From: Acidicapsa dinghuensis
GTDB lineage: Bacteria; Acidobacteriota; Terriglobia; Terriglobales; Acidobacteriaceae
Assembly (NCBI RefSeq): GCF_025685685.1
Contig: NZ_JAGSYH010000009.1
Location: forward strand, 62,001-126,000
DNA: 64,000 nucleotides
Reading direction: 5' to 3'
A model generated the notes under the pieces. That model saw only the letters and a program-made list of their open reading frames with translations, made no database searches and was not told where the DNA came from. The position numbers were made by a program, and so were the translations under genes. Each line of letters opens with the position of its first letter. Within the stretch, counting starts at the first letter, position 1. Shown one piece after another: positions 1 through 13,159 of this stretch.

Positions 1-219
1 GAACAGGTCCGACTGTGGCGTCAGGAGTTCCAGACGAATGAGCCCGGCCAGTGTGCCACCGATCGCAAAGAAGAACGTGATCGAGATCAGATACAGGATT
101 GCTATGCGTTTATGGTCGCCAGTCAGCAACCAGCTCAGCAGGCCATTCTCGTTCGACAGATAATTGCGCTTCGGTATGCGTGCCGTCGCCTGATCGGGAA
201 GGCTCACAATTGTGCTCAT
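1..219 (-). CDS. coxA: Cytochrome c oxidase subunit I, N-terminal part (cut by window edge)
   Basis: Only the first 73 codons are in the window; the gene continues past base 1. The protein begins [16 protein letters not shown] and then shows TGDHKRIA followed by a hydrophobic stretch, which is the typical entry into the first transmembrane helix of heme-copper oxidase subunit I. The start ATG overlaps the stop of the upstream subunit II gene (ATGA), so translation is probably coupled. As subunit I it should carry the heme a and heme a3/CuB site that reduces oxygen at the cytoplasmic membrane, but none of the metal ligands lie in the visible part. It is the last visible gene of the act-sco-cox operon. 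Confidence 0.9.
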   Translation of the reverse strand, partial: MSTIVSLPDQATARIPKRNYLSNENGLLSWLLTGDHKRIAILYLISITFFFAIGGTLAGLIRLELLTPQSDLF

Positions 220-1295
220 GGCTTTGTTACCCCCTGGGACGCCGGTTGAGTGGCGCCCGCCTGGCCGGCTGACCGCGCCGGCTGTTCGGGCAGCAGTTCC
301 GTAGTATTCAACGTCTGCTGTACCCGGTAGTTCGAGCTCAGGTTCTTTATGTATTCCACCAGCGAGATCAGTCCTTCCTCGCTGACCTGCCCCTGATATG
401 TGGGCATGATCGGCGCATATCCCTGAGTGATATGCGAGGACGGATTCAGAATAGCTTGCCGCAGATAAGCATCATCTACCTGTACGGCCTGCCCGGTTGA
501 CAGCGTCAATTTCGATCCGTACACATCAGCGAGACTTGGCCCGCGCGCGTCCGGACGTCCATTATGGCAGGCATTGCAGCTGAGACTTGCAAACAGCCGT
601 TCGCCGTTCTGTGCCAGTGAAACGCCGCTGGTTGATTCAGCGAGCCACTTCTTATAGTCATCTTTCGTCAGAACCGTAACTTCGCCGATCATTCCGGAGT
701 GCTCTGTGCCGCAGTATTGCGTGCAGAAGAGATGGTAGGTGCCCGGCGTAGTCGCCTCGAACCACTCCGTCGTGTAACGCCCCGGAATTGCTTCACGCTT
801 CACACGGAACGCGGGAATCGAGAAGCTATGGAAGACGTCCTGCGAAATCAGCGTGATCTGGATCGGAACGCCCGCCGGAATATGGAGTGCGTCGATCTCG
901 TGCTGCCCGGTCGGATGCTCTGCCTTCCACATCCATTGCTTGCCCACCACGTAAATGTTCATGGCATTCGGCGGAGGCGTGTAGATGCGGAAGTACAAGA
1001 CAGATCCCCAGACGAACATCACCAGGAACAGGCCCAGCGGAATAATCGTCCAGGTGGCTTCGAGCAATGTCGAGCCTTCGATCTGAGTGGCCACCGGGTT
1101 GCGGTCTTTGTTGTACAGGATCGAGAAGCCCGCTATCAGCATGCCGACCAGCACCAGACCGACCAGGCTCACCAGCGTCATAAAAACCAAAAGCGCATCG
1201 ACCTGCGGCGCCTGCGTAGAGGCCTCAGGCGGAATGACCGCAAAGTTGGTCAGCCACTTGACCAAAAACTGCCAAATTACTGGACTCAATCCCAT
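216..1295 (-). CDS. coxB: Cytochrome c oxidase subunit II with fused cytochrome c domain (caa3 type)
   Basis: The protein has 359 residues. Two transmembrane helices lie near residues 34-56 and 84-104, followed by a periplasmic cupredoxin domain. The CuA ligands are visible: His156, then [12 protein letters not shown] giving Cys191, Cys195, His199 and Met202. A C-terminal c-type cytochrome domain follows with CNACH at 240-244 and a likely Met ligand in the IMPTY segment near 299. This is the layout of caa3-type oxidases, in which the fused heme c passes electrons to CuA. It starts 6 bp after sco and overlaps coxA by 4 bp. Family assignment is secure. That its electrons come from the alternative complex III encoded in the same operon is inference from linkage. 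Confidence 0.95.
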   Translation of the reverse strand: MGLSPVIWQFLVKWLTNFAVIPPEASTQAPQVDALLVFMTLVSLVGLVLVGMLIAGFSILYNKDRNPVATQIEGSTLLEATWTIIPLGLFLVMFVWGSVLYFRIYTPPPNAMNIYVVGKQWMWKAEHPTGQHEIDALHIPAGVPIQITLISQDVFHSFSIPAFRVKREAIPGRYTTEWFEATTPGTYHLFCTQYCGTEHSGMIGEVTVLTKDDYKKWLAESTSGVSLAQNGERLFASLSCNACHNGRPDARGPSLADVYGSKLTLSTGQAVQVDDAYLRQAILNPSSHITQGYAPIMPTYQGQVSEEGLISLVEYIKNLSSNYRVQQTLNTTELLPEQPARSAGQAGATQPASQGVTKP

Positions 1296-1301
1296 AATCC
1301 G

Positions 1302-2264
1302 TTATCCGTTCACCTTTGTTGCGGCCGTATTGTGGCCGCTCGCATAGGGTCCATTTCTCAAAATCTTTGCTTTCTTCGCATCCTGGCGGAACATTAAGAA
1401 CATAAAACCGCCAAGAATGAGCAGCGTCAAAAGGCCGCCCAACTGTAGCACCCTGGCAACAATCAGACTGTGTGTATTGGTTGTAGGGTCATAGTGATAG
1501 CAGTACGTCAAAATGTTTGCCACTGGCGAGCCGATCTTATTGGAAGACGCCTCGATCAATCCCAACAGCAGATCCTTGGGCGAATACTCCACTCCCATGT
1601 AGTACTGAGCAAGCCTGCCCTGCGGCGTCACAATCTGGATGGCGCTCGCGTGCGCAAACTGCGTCAACTTTCCGTCAGGCCCCGGAATCTTCGTATAACC
1701 GAATCCAACGGCCTGCGTTAGAGCGTCGATGGATGCCTGCTGACCGGTCAGGAAATGCCATCCGTAGGCAGTCGATAAGTCCCCATAACGCTTGACGTAG
1801 CTTGCCTTCTTGGCCGCAGCCAGCGCAGGACCTTCCGTCGGATCGATGCTGACCACAACTACGTCGAAATCTTTGCCGGGCGTGAGATGCACCATCTTCA
1901 GCGCGGAGGTTAGACCGTTCAGCTCCTCCGAGCAGAGCATCGGGCACTGATAGTAGACCAACGCCAGAATTGCAGGATGCTTACCGAAGTAGCTTCCAAG
2001 CTGAACTGTTTTGCCCGTTTCATCCACAAAGGGCAGAGCCAGAGGAAGCTGTTCGTTGAGCCTCTGCGTGATGCCGACTTTACTCAGAACCGAAGGCTTG
2101 TCATTGGCCGGTCCCGCCTCTTTATCGCCGTAGCTTGAAACCTGTGCAATAGCCGGGAGCACACTCATGAGTGGAATCAAACCCGCGCACAGCAGCGTAA
2201 CGCCGCGCAACATCCGCATCGTTCCTTGCTTACTTGCTCGAATTGTGTTCCCGCTCTTCATCAC
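1302..2264 (-). CDS. sco: SCO1/SenC family copper chaperone with C-terminal membrane anchor
   Basis: The protein has 320 residues. A signal-like hydrophobic segment lies near residues 20-41. A thioredoxin-fold domain follows with the SCO copper site: CPMLC (Cys107 and Cys111) and a downstream His near 205 in the TQFAHAS segment. A hydrophobic helix near 270-292 should anchor it in the membrane, with a basic tail after it. SCO proteins deliver copper to, or reduce the thiols of, the CuA site of oxidase subunit II, and coxB starts 6 bp downstream, which fits. The start is not certain: several Met codons lie in the first 18 residues, and an AGGAG lies 13 bases before the first ATG. Confidence 0.9.
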   Translation of the reverse strand: MMKSGNTIRASKQGTMRMLRGVTLLCAGLIPLMSVLPAIAQVSSYGDKEAGPANDKPSVLSKVGITQRLNEQLPLALPFVDETGKTVQLGSYFGKHPAILALVYYQCPMLCSEELNGLTSALKMVHLTPGKDFDVVVVSIDPTEGPALAAAKKASYVKRYGDLSTAYGWHFLTGQQASIDALTQAVGFGYTKIPGPDGKLTQFAHASAIQIVTPQGRLAQYYMGVEYSPKDLLLGLIEASSNKIGSPVANILTYCYHYDPTTNTHSLIVARVLQLGGLLTLLILGGFMFLMFRQDAKKAKILRNGPYASGHNTAATKVNG

Positions 2265-2384
2265 TACCGTGATACTCCTGCTATTTATCTGCTCTCCGCC
2301 GCCTGGACCACAATGAATTGAAGCCCAGGTGCTTACATGAGGAACGAGCGTTGCTTTCTGGTTCCTAAGCCCTGTTCCCTGCCT

Positions 2385-3011
2385 TTAGTGATAGGCCTGC
2401 TCGTACTGCACCAGACCCTGCTTCTCGATCTGTTCCTGTTCGTACCCTGTTCTTGCAAATCCGTTCGTCAGCGGAGCTTTCACTGTCGGCTGCACATCAT
2501 GCGCCAGCATCGGGCCTTCCGCCGTTTGCGGAGCAACCGGCAAGCCGCGCTCTGCAATCAACTCCATCGCGCGCTCGATCGGTATCCGGACCGTGCCCCT
2601 GCTCTCGTCGATCCAGCTGTAGTTATCAAGCAGCAGATCTTCCTTCGCGTGAATATCCGTGACTTCCTGATAGCCGTCGTCGGTCTGCAGACGTGGCGAC
2701 GGGAATCGTGATGCGAGCTGAGCAAACTGCTTTTGAAGCTCAGGGCTTGTCGCCATGTTGCCGAGACTGCGCACATCTACCGGATGATTCCACTTCGTTG
2801 TGGGCCCGTCGGAGCGCGCAAGACCCGAGTTGATGGCCTTACCGATAAATACGCAAAGCAAACCGACGACCGCGACAAAGATGGCCAGCGCGGTTAGGAA
2901 TACAACGATTCCCGTTACCTTAACGTCTGTGCCTTCGTAGCCAAGCGAAGCATCGACTTCTTCGCCCAGCGGCTCGCGCTTGGGATCATGTGCATCACTA
3001 TGCGACGGCAT
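2385..3011 (-). CDS. Unknown single-span membrane protein of the complex III/oxidase operon
   Basis: The protein has 208 residues. The start at 3011 is chosen because GGAG lies 7 bases upstream; the reading frame extends further up, but only as a shadow inside actF. The N-terminus is hydrophilic (MPSHSDAHDPKREP). One transmembrane helix lies near residues 32-56, and the remaining ~150 residues carry no CxxCH or other cofactor motif. The C-terminal half contains YSWIDESRGTVRIPIERAMEL, a pattern I associate with small proteins beside alternative complex III genes in other bacteria, though I cannot name the family. It overlaps actF by 14 bp, so it is very likely co-translated and could be an assembly factor or accessory subunit; that role is inference. 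Confidence 0.75.
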   Translation of the reverse strand: MPSHSDAHDPKREPLGEEVDASLGYEGTDVKVTGIVVFLTALAIFVAVVGLLCVFIGKAINSGLARSDGPTTKWNHPVDVRSLGNMATSPELQKQFAQLASRFPSPRLQTDDGYQEVTDIHAKEDLLLDNYSWIDESRGTVRIPIERAMELIAERGLPVAPQTAEGPMLAHDVQPTVKAPLTNGFARTGYEQEQIEKQGLVQYEQAYH

Positions 3012-4290
3012 GTTCAGGCTCCAGAATCTCCGCCAGATGCGGATCGTTGACTTGTACCACCGGCCGCCGCTGCAACTCCCAGCAGAAGCACGCAACCCAA
3101 AGCGCTGTCATCGCGACCGGCACAGCGATGTACTCCAGAATTCCCCACGAGAAATGCAGATTCCGCGCTGCGTCCTTATAGCTCGGCTCAACCAGCCAAA
3201 AGAGGTCGAATGCCTTGGCGACAATCATGATCTGGCAGACGCGCGTCAGCCTCGTCTTGTTGCTCTTGAGATCACGCGAAAGCAGAAGCGAGAACGGAAT
3301 CAGCCAGTGCAGGAAGAAATCGATGGTGCAAATAATTCCCCAGTGGCCATTGATGCGATCCATGTACCAATTGATCTCTTCCGGCAGGTTGCCCGACCAG
3401 ATGATCAGGAACTGTCCGAAAGCGATGTACATGTTCAGCATGACAAAGGCAAAAGTGAACTTGCCCAGGTCGTACTGCTCCACGCCGCGCAAAATCGTCT
3501 TGAAAGGCTCGACCTTGGAAAGCGCCAGCGCCACGATGATGGCGAAGGCAAGCACTTGATAGGCCTGCCCTACCAGGAATAACAATCCGTAGACGGCGGA
3601 GTACCAGGTGACGTCAGTGGACATGACCCAGTAGATCGACAGTGCAGTCATCGTGAGGGAATACACCACGATACCGAAGCCCGAGAGGTTCTCGAATTTC
3701 TTGATCCAGTAAGGCGTCGCCGCCAGCGTGTCTTTGTCGCGCTGAAGGCTCATTGCGTTCAAACGGCTGGTGTAGAAAAACCAGATCGCGAAGCAGATGG
3801 CTCCGACCACCCAATACGTACCAACATTCAGCATCGGGTGCTTCCACTGGAGACAATGCTCGATTGCATTGAACTGCGTCGTGTTGATCAGGCCCTTGTC
3901 CACGCCTTCTTTGACCAGGCCGGGATTTGCCCACATGTAAAGCCTGCTCAGCATCAGACCAAGACCCAGCCAATACAAAATGATCAGCCACAGCGTCCGG
4001 CTCATCGCCTCAAACGGCCGACGCAGAAGCAGGCCCCACTTACCGCCCGTCACGTACTGCAGCATCAGCATCAGCAGGCCACCGCACGAGAAACCCCAGG
4101 TGAGCGTCAGCCCAACCAGGTAGCCCCGCCACAGATGATCCCATCCCGAAGCACCGCCGACAAACGCGAGAACCACGGCGGTGACCGCAAACAAAATTGC
4201 TACCACGAGCGCTCGTGCCTGCCAGGCCTTGACCATTGGCGGCGCGCTCAGATCCGCGGGAAGTACCTTTGCGTGTGAATAGTGTGCCAT
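2998..4290 (-). CDS. actF: Alternative complex III subunit ActF (NrfD/PsrC-like quinol-binding membrane protein)
   Basis: The protein has 430 residues and about ten hydrophobic helices. It begins MAHYSHAKVLP and soon enters the first span (ALVVAILFAVTAVVLAFVGG). ActF is the second NrfD-like integral membrane subunit of the quinol:cytochrome c/acceptor oxidoreductase. Its length and helix number fit that family, and it is paralogous to actC four genes upstream. It follows actE by 16 bp, with AAGGAG upstream of the start. The family and operon order (A-B-C-D-E-F) are clear. Whether this copy binds quinol itself cannot be seen from the sequence. Confidence 0.92.
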   Translation of the reverse strand: MAHYSHAKVLPADLSAPPMVKAWQARALVVAILFAVTAVVLAFVGGASGWDHLWRGYLVGLTLTWGFSCGGLLMLMLQYVTGGKWGLLLRRPFEAMSRTLWLIILYWLGLGLMLSRLYMWANPGLVKEGVDKGLINTTQFNAIEHCLQWKHPMLNVGTYWVVGAICFAIWFFYTSRLNAMSLQRDKDTLAATPYWIKKFENLSGFGIVVYSLTMTALSIYWVMSTDVTWYSAVYGLLFLVGQAYQVLAFAIIVALALSKVEPFKTILRGVEQYDLGKFTFAFVMLNMYIAFGQFLIIWSGNLPEEINWYMDRINGHWGIICTIDFFLHWLIPFSLLLSRDLKSNKTRLTRVCQIMIVAKAFDLFWLVEPSYKDAARNLHFSWGILEYIAVPVAMTALWVACFCWELQRRPVVQVNDPHLAEILEPEHAVA

Positions 4291-4306
4291 TCTTTAATCC
4301 CGCTCC

Positions 4307-5164
4307 TTATTTCCCCGGCCCGGCTGCAGGCTTGGCTGTTGCAGGCGCCGCAGTGTGCGGTACTTTGATCTCTGGATCCGCCGGGTACCCCTTGTTCATT
4401 GCCGGAGTTCCTTCACTGGCGACTGGTGGATACGCCTGAATTGCCGTCGGCCCGGGCAAATCCCATGGCTCGGCAAAACTGGCGGGCTCACCTTTAGCCG
4501 CGGCGATGTCTTTCAGCGTGTCAACCTTGGTGCCGGAGGGAACATCCTTCATCGTTCCTTCCGACTGGCTCAACTGCAGCGCGCGAATATAGGCCGCCAC
4601 CGCCCAGCGCTCGTCCGGCGTCAGTTGCGCCGAGTAATCGGGCATAGCGCCATACCCATGGCTCATGACGTAAAAGTAGTGGCTCAGCGGCTGCGAACGC
4701 CGCACCTGATCGTTCAGATTCGCTGCCGGTTTGTAGCCGCGCATCACAATGGCGCCGGCTCCGTTGCCCACGCGAGAGTGGCAGGGCGTGCAGTAAATAT
4801 TGAACCGCTCCTGCCCCTTTTCGAGCACAGTCATCGTAACCGGGAAGGGCAGCGCATCCTTTTCTTCCTTGTAGCCATTCGCGCCCTGCACCACACCCGT
4901 ATAGAAGTAGCTGTCTTCGTCCTGTATGCCGCGCGCCACGGTATTCGGCACCTGCGGGCGCGCCGATCGGTGATCGGCAAAGATCACCGACCCTCGCTGA
5001 GGATCCATCTTCGGCTGATCGTGCATGTCCTGCCGGCAGCCGGCCACGCCAAGCATCGCGAGGCTTACCACCGCCAATGCCGCAAACTGCCGTTTTCCGC
5101 CTGTCATTCTGGTCTGCGCGAGGGACACGTACTTAAGCCCTTGCACCTTGTGGAGGATCGCCAT
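4307..5164 (-). CDS. actE: Alternative complex III monoheme cytochrome c lipoprotein ActE
   Basis: The protein has 285 residues with one heme c site, CTPCH at 125-129. The N-terminal region has a lipoprotein signal with lipobox LGVAGC, Cys43 being the predicted lipidated residue. A typical lipoprotein signal would start at the internal Met20 (MTGGKRQF, base 5107), so that is a real alternative start; I keep 5164 because its ATG overlaps the actD stop (TAATG), suggesting coupled translation. ActE is the lipid-anchored monoheme cytochrome through which electrons leave the complex. The C-terminus is rich in Pro and Ala and probably unstructured. Confidence 0.92.
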   Translation of the reverse strand: MAILHKVQGLKYVSLAQTRMTGGKRQFAALAVVSLAMLGVAGCRQDMHDQPKMDPQRGSVIFADHRSARPQVPNTVARGIQDEDSYFYTGVVQGANGYKEEKDALPFPVTMTVLEKGQERFNIYCTPCHSRVGNGAGAIVMRGYKPAANLNDQVRRSQPLSHYFYVMSHGYGAMPDYSAQLTPDERWAVAAYIRALQLSQSEGTMKDVPSGTKVDTLKDIAAAKGEPASFAEPWDLPGPTAIQAYPPVASEGTPAMNKGYPADPEIKVPHTAAPATAKPAAGPGK

Positions 5165-5709
5165 TAGTACTCCACCTCCACCACCGAAACCGGTCCCTGC
5201 TCTTCCAGAAACTCTCTGGCGGAGACAATCTCAAATTTCGGATCCGTCGCTTCCAGGCAAAGGAAAAACTTATCGTCGGTCGCACCGCTACGAAAATTCG
5301 GCACATTGAACAAAGGGTGATACAGCGTCGGAAGACCGCACAAAGCCAGGGTCCCGAAACACGCCGAAAGACCGGCCCAGAGAATCGTCCATTCGTACGC
5401 AGGAACGACAAATGCAGGCCATGAGTAGAGCGGCCTTCCTGCGATATTCACCGGATACGCCAGCACCGAGATCCAGGTTTCCAGCGAAAACATCGCTACC
5501 AAACCCATCAGGCCGCCGATCAGCGTGATCAATGGCACCCTGTTCTTGTGAAATCCGATCGCTTCGGCCGCCTCTTCCACCGGATAGGGCGTGTAGCAGT
5601 CCATTCTTCGCCACCCGTTCTTGTACGCAGCCTGCGCCGCGCGTACCAGATCGGAAGGCGTCTCGAATTCGGCGAGCATGCCGTAGGTTCCTTCTACCGG
5701 TATAGCCAT
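5164..5709 (-). CDS. actD: Alternative complex III membrane subunit ActD (DUF3341)
   Basis: The protein has 181 residues. A cytoplasmic N-terminal segment containing GMLAEFETPSDLVRAA is followed by two transmembrane helices near residues 58-78 and 100-125, then the conserved-looking segment TLYHPLFNVPNF and a short soluble tail. This matches DUF3341, the ActD subunit. It overlaps actE by one base at the 3' end and actC by one base at the 5' end, so the three genes are tightly coupled. ActD has no cofactor; in the known complex it is a structural membrane subunit packed against ActC. Confidence 0.92.
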   Translation of the reverse strand: MAIPVEGTYGMLAEFETPSDLVRAAQAAYKNGWRRMDCYTPYPVEEAAEAIGFHKNRVPLITLIGGLMGLVAMFSLETWISVLAYPVNIAGRPLYSWPAFVVPAYEWTILWAGLSACFGTLALCGLPTLYHPLFNVPNFRSGATDDKFFLCLEATDPKFEIVSAREFLEEQGPVSVVEVEY

Positions 5710-7136
5710 TAGTGTCCCTCCGAACCGGCAGCTGCCGGCTCCTTCGGCTTGATCTTGGCCGAGGGCAGCATCAACTTGATCTCATTCATCGGAATCATGG
5801 GCAGGAAGCGCACAAACAACAGGAACAGGAAGGTGAACAGTCCCAGCGTCCCGAAGAACGTCGCATAATCCCACTTAGTGGCGCGATACGTACCCCACGA
5901 GGAGGGAAGGAAGTCGCGATACAGGCTGGTCACGACGATCACAAATCGCTCAAACCACATACCCGTGTTCACGATCAGCGACAGGATGAACATGAACGTG
6001 ATGTTGGTGCGCCATTTGCGTACCCAGAGCGTAGTCAGCGGGAAGGCGATATTGCAGAAGATCAGCACCAGATACGCCCAGCCCATCGGGCCGAACATAC
6101 GGTTCCACATCATGAAGAATTCCCAGTGCGACGCCGAATACCAGCTCATGAATACTTCCATGCCGTATCCGTAGGCCACGATGCCGCCAGTGCCCAGCAT
6201 GACCTTACCCATGTTGTCGATATGGCGTTCCGTAACCAGCGCTTCCAGGTGGTAGAACTTGCGCAACGGAATCGCCAGCGTGAGCACCATGGCAAAACCG
6301 GAGTAGATAGCGCCGGCCACGAAGTACGGCGGGAAGATTGTTGTATGCCAGCCCGGAAGAACGGCGACAGCGAAGTCGAAGCTGATGACCGTATGTACCG
6401 AGAGCACCAGCGGCGTCGCCAAACCAGCCAACAACAGCGAAGCCGTCTCATAGCGCATCCAGTGCTTGACACTGCCGCGCCAGCCCAGCGACATCATTCC
6501 GTAAAAATATTGCGCAAACGGCGACTTGGCCCGGTCGCGCAGCGTGCCGAAATCCGGCACCATACCGAGATACCAGAAGACCACCGAGATCGTTGCGTAG
6601 GTCGAGACCGCGAATACGTCCCACAGCAGCGGCGACCGGAACTGCGGCCACACGTTCATCGTGAACGGCAGCGGAAAGAGCCAGTACCCGAGCCACGGAC
6701 GGCCTACGTGGATCAGCGGGAACATGCCGGCGCAAACGACTGCGAAGATCGTCATTGCCTCGGCAAACCGGTTGATCGAGTTACGCCAGCCCTGCTTAAA
6801 GAGCAGCAGAATTGCCGAGATCAGTGTCCCAGCATGGCCGATACCGATCCACCAGACGAAGTTGATGATGGCGAAGCCCCACGCAACCGGCTGCGTGATG
6901 GCCCAGATGCCCACACCCTTCAGGAACAGCCAGGTCACAGCGGTCATCAAAATACCTGTGACCGACCCGGCTACCACGAAAAAGCCGTACCAACCCCATG
7001 GAGTGTGCGGTGTCAGCACAATATCCGAGATCTTCGCCGTCACCGAGTTAAAGGTCTGTCCCTGCCCAAGTACGCGGAACTCCCCTGTCTCCGGGTCGAT
7101 CATGGGATCGTTTGTCGTAAAATCTTTCGTTGCCAT
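5709..7136 (-). CDS. actC: Alternative complex III subunit ActC (NrfD/PsrC-like quinol-binding membrane protein)
   Basis: The protein has 475 residues and about ten predicted helices, with the NrfD-like signature around [14 protein letters not shown] and PLIHVGRPW. In alternative complex III this subunit binds the quinol on the periplasmic side and passes electrons to the iron-sulfur protein ActB. The N-terminal ~40 residues are hydrophilic, and the C-terminus ends in a short charged tail ([15 protein letters not shown]). A 62-bp gap separates it from actB, the largest gap in the operon. I see no hairpin there. Confidence 0.94.
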   Translation of the reverse strand: MATKDFTTNDPMIDPETGEFRVLGQGQTFNSVTAKISDIVLTPHTPWGWYGFFVVAGSVTGILMTAVTWLFLKGVGIWAITQPVAWGFAIINFVWWIGIGHAGTLISAILLLFKQGWRNSINRFAEAMTIFAVVCAGMFPLIHVGRPWLGYWLFPLPFTMNVWPQFRSPLLWDVFAVSTYATISVVFWYLGMVPDFGTLRDRAKSPFAQYFYGMMSLGWRGSVKHWMRYETASLLLAGLATPLVLSVHTVISFDFAVAVLPGWHTTIFPPYFVAGAIYSGFAMVLTLAIPLRKFYHLEALVTERHIDNMGKVMLGTGGIVAYGYGMEVFMSWYSASHWEFFMMWNRMFGPMGWAYLVLIFCNIAFPLTTLWVRKWRTNITFMFILSLIVNTGMWFERFVIVVTSLYRDFLPSSWGTYRATKWDYATFFGTLGLFTFLFLLFVRFLPMIPMNEIKLMLPSAKIKPKEPAAAGSEGH

Positions 7137-7198
7137 CGCCTAATAAAGCCTCTCAGCGTTATGTGCCGCAACTTTCTCAGTCATCGATTCACCGTCGC

Positions 7199-10314
<3,116 letters not shown>

Positions 10315-10318
<4 letters not shown>

Positions 10319-11190
10319 CGGTGGCATACCTCGCAGCTGGAGAGCTCGTTCGGCTTGCGAATCTTGTAGTGGTCAACCAGGAACCTGCCGAGATCCTCCT
10401 GGCTGGTGAACTTCGTATAGCTCAATTGCGCCGGAATCACCGCGCCAGCACCGGCCTGCGCAGAGACAGCGCCCATGCCCGGCAGCCGCACGGCATCCAG
10501 ACTGAGCGATGCCACCTGCGTCCCATTCTTCGCCGGATCGCGGGTCACGCAGTCCACGCTCTGCGCCGTCGGCTTATCGGCCTGCTCGCCATTCACCGCG
10601 CACCACACTGGCTTCTGGCTTGAAGGACCCTCCCAGGCCATGTTGTAGATCTGGCTCACCGGCCGCAGATTCTTCGCCGGATTGCGATGACAGTTCAGAC
10701 ACCACTCCATCTGCAGCGTGTTCTGCTGGTACATCAGCGGCATCAAGTCCACACGGCCGTGACAGCTCGAACAGCCAATGCCCTTGTTCACATGTACGGA
10801 GTGGTTGAAATAGACATAGTCGGGCAGATCGTGCACTTTGGTCCACACCAGGCTCTCGCCCGTCGCCCAGCTATGGCGCACAGGCTCAAGCAGCGATGCG
10901 TTGGTCCAGATCTGCGCATGACAGTTCATACACGTTTTGGTCGGGGGTATGCCGGCATAGCTCGACTTCTCGACCGTCACGTGGCAGTACTGGCATTGCA
11001 ATCCCAGTCCCTGTACATGGTGTTTGTGGCTGAACGGCACCGGCTGATCCGGCCGCTGTCCCTGCCGCGTCACCCATGGCGAACGCTGCAGTCCATCCAG
11101 CGTTACCCCGAGTGCGATCACAATCAATCCCGTAAGGACCAGGCTCATGCGTGCCAGTGCATTGGAGCTGCGGTCGAAAATCTGCGCCAT
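10315..11190 (-). CDS. actA: Alternative complex III pentaheme cytochrome c ActA
   Basis: The protein has 291 residues. One N-terminal helix near 15-35 anchors it. Five heme c motifs are visible: CQYCH (66-70), CMNCH (87-91), CSSCH (140-144), CLNCH (164-168) and CEVCH (286-290, two residues before the end). Five hemes is the normal count for ActA. It is the first gene of the operon that runs down to coxA, so the promoter should lie in the ~500-bp region beyond 11190. ActA acts on the periplasmic side and connects the iron-sulfur subunit with ActE. Confidence 0.95.
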
Positions 11191-11695
11191 GAATGCTTCC
11201 CTGTTTCCGGTTCCCCGCCAAAGGAATGCGGGTCGTTTAGTTCTGCTTCAAGTTGCGTACTGCGTAGATCCTGTTGCTTGCCTCACCAATCGAATGTGGA
11301 CTGGAACGGTCACACAAACCGACGGCATCTTCTAATACCTCAATAATCACGAACCCACCCTGCTCAGTGATTCCATGGCCACTGCATATCGGCAACGGAA
11401 ACGATCTGATATATCCCATGAACTAAAACGAGCAAGGAAGATTAGCGACAGGGTGTACCGAACCGGACACCCCGAAAAATCAATATAGCAGCCCGATCCC
11501 GGAACCGGCACCTATCCTCTTTGCGTCCTTAAAAATTTGTTTCTAGTTTGGAACCTCTTTAACCGCATGAAAACAAACAATCTTGCCAAACAAGGAATTT
11601 GAGCGCATCTCAACGGCTCTCGAAACGAGCTTCCGTCTCAAAAGGTGAGAAGGATGCACGGTCTTTCGATGAAAATTTCCACGCTTCAGCCAACC
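11191..11695. other. Intergenic region upstream of the respiratory operon
   Basis: About 500 bp lie between the start of actA and the end of the lipase-like gene, both on the minus strand. Short open frames here (for example 11237-11419 and 11599-11820) have no ribosome site or recognisable product and I do not call them. The region should hold the operon promoter; one candidate is listed separately. The part near 11460-11600 is more AT-rich than the surrounding genes. I see no RNA gene or clear terminator. Confidence 0.6.
11408..11435 (-). promoter_or_regulatory. Possible promoter of the actABCDEF-cox operon
   Basis: On the minus strand TTGCTC (11435-11430) is followed after 16 bases by TATATC (11413-11408). 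The match to the housekeeping consensus is moderate. It would give a leader of about 210 bases before actA. It is the best candidate I found by eye in this gap, but not the only possible one. Confidence 0.25.
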
Positions 11696-13159
11696 TTATT
11701 GCTGGCTTGAGCTTCCGTTCTGCCGCGCAGGGAAAGGAGGAAGCCACTCGAAGATCCCTTCCACTTTGTCGAATGGATACGGCACACGGTTCAGAACCAC
11801 CTCTACCAGCGTCGTCGTAAAAGGATGAAACAAGGTAGCGTCCTTATCCTTCAGCGCATCACTGATGTCTATGGTCACTGGATCGCTGTCGGCGCGCATC
11901 TCCATTTTCTGGTCATCGCTTCCGTAGCCCTGATACGTCATCACGTCCGTTCCCGTCGACGCCTGGATGCGAATCTGCATCGGTCTTGGCGTCGTCGTGA
12001 TTCCCTTCGGCAACTGTACGTGGAGACAGCGGTAACTCGGGTCCGCGCCATAGGCATGCACGTCCACCGAAATCTCCTCTGCCCTCTGCCATGTCACCCC
12101 ATCGGGGCCCAGTTCATACACCTCGATCATGTAATCCTTCACCGGATCGCCATGTGCGTCGCGAGCCCGCACGACAAATTGTTGCCATCCATCGAGCTCT
12201 TCGGTCTCCCAGAAAGCAAAGAGATGCCCCTTGCTCTTCAACATCTGCTGCTGTGCCGGAGCGCTCCACTGTTGCGCTTCGGCAAGCCAAGCATTGTATT
12301 GATCGATATTTCCGATCTCCAGAAACGACGCAATCCGGTCCACCATCCCTGCATCGGGGTTGGAGACCAGGGTCCCGTGGTCGCGGCCATCGACTGCCAG
12401 CATCGGCACATTCAACCGCGACTCACTCGCCCACGGACTCATCGTTACCCGGCTCCGTGGTTTGCCATGCTCATCCGTCGGCGTCTTCGTCAGGTCCAGC
12501 GCGATCTTGCGTGTGTTCAAGCCGCAGCCCGACCAGCGCACCGTACCATCCGTCCCCGGATCGTTGGCCAGACTTGAGAGACCTGTGTACGGCGTGTTGC
12601 CGATGAAAACCGTCACATACGGCGTATTCGATCCGGTGCCGAAATACGGCTCAGGACCCAGCAGATCGGCATGCGCCAGATCCCATGTGAACTTGCTCGC
12701 GAGTTCCAATCCATCCAGCACCAGGTCTCCGGCATTCAGAAAATCCGGCCCCGGTGTCTTGCTTCCCTTCACCAGCGCACCCAGCCATGTCCGTCCTTTA
12801 TGTGCCTGCGGCGATCCCCACGTCGCCGGAGCCAGGCCGATCAGATGCTTCAATCGCTTCAGCCGGTCATTCGCGTCAGGCGTAATATTCTGGTGCGCCA
12901 GCCACGCCCGCACCACCAGCATGCCCGTCGAATGCACAATTGCGTCGAACTCTTCCGACGCGTCCAGCTTCGTCAGGCTGATGGCCCGCTGCATTCCTTC
13001 CGCAATGTCCTCGATGGTGATCTCGTTATTGAGGGAAATGTAGTTGCCCACATTCAGCAGCTCTACATCAACCTTCTTGTCGACCAGCGCCCAGTAGAGA
13101 TTGGTGAAATCGAGGCCAGTAGCCGAGTAGCCATGGATTAGCAAGAGCGGTCGCGTCAT
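11696..13159 (-). CDS. Alpha/beta-hydrolase (lipase/esterase-like) with C-terminal beta-rich domain
   Basis: The protein has 487 residues. The start at 13159 (MTRPLLLIHGYSATG) is preferred because GGGAG lies 6 bases upstream. LLLIHGYSATG is the oxyanion strand of an alpha/beta-hydrolase, and DAIVHSTGMLV near residue 90 holds the probable nucleophile Ser, with V in place of the first Gly of GxSxG. A later DGRDHGTLVSNPD segment probably holds the catalytic His. The last ~180 residues look like an accessory beta-sandwich. I see no signal peptide. The substrate is unknown; a lipid or ester is likely from the fold. Confidence 0.75.
   Translation of the reverse strand: MTRPLLLIHGYSATGLDFTNLYWALVDKKVDVELLNVGNYISLNNEITIEDIAEGMQRAISLTKLDASEEFDAIVHSTGMLVVRAWLAHQNITPDANDRLKRLKHLIGLAPATWGSPQAHKGRTWLGALVKGSKTPGPDFLNAGDLVLDGLELASKFTWDLAHADLLGPEPYFGTGSNTPYVTVFIGNTPYTGLSSLANDPGTDGTVRWSGCGLNTRKIALDLTKTPTDEHGKPRSRVTMSPWASESRLNVPMLAVDGRDHGTLVSNPDAGMVDRIASFLEIGNIDQYNAWLAEAQQWSAPAQQQMLKSKGHLFAFWETEELDGWQQFVVRARDAHGDPVKDYMIEVYELGPDGVTWQRAEEISVDVHAYGADPSYRCLHVQLPKGITTTPRPMQIRIQASTGTDVMTYQGYGSDDQKMEMRADSDPVTIDISDALKDKDATLFHPFTTTLVEVVLNRVPYPFDKVEGIFEWLPPFPARQNGSSSQQ

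Noticed and set aside
11237-11820. Short open frames in the gap upstream of actA
   Set aside because: No ribosome site, no conserved motif, and composition like noncoding DNA.
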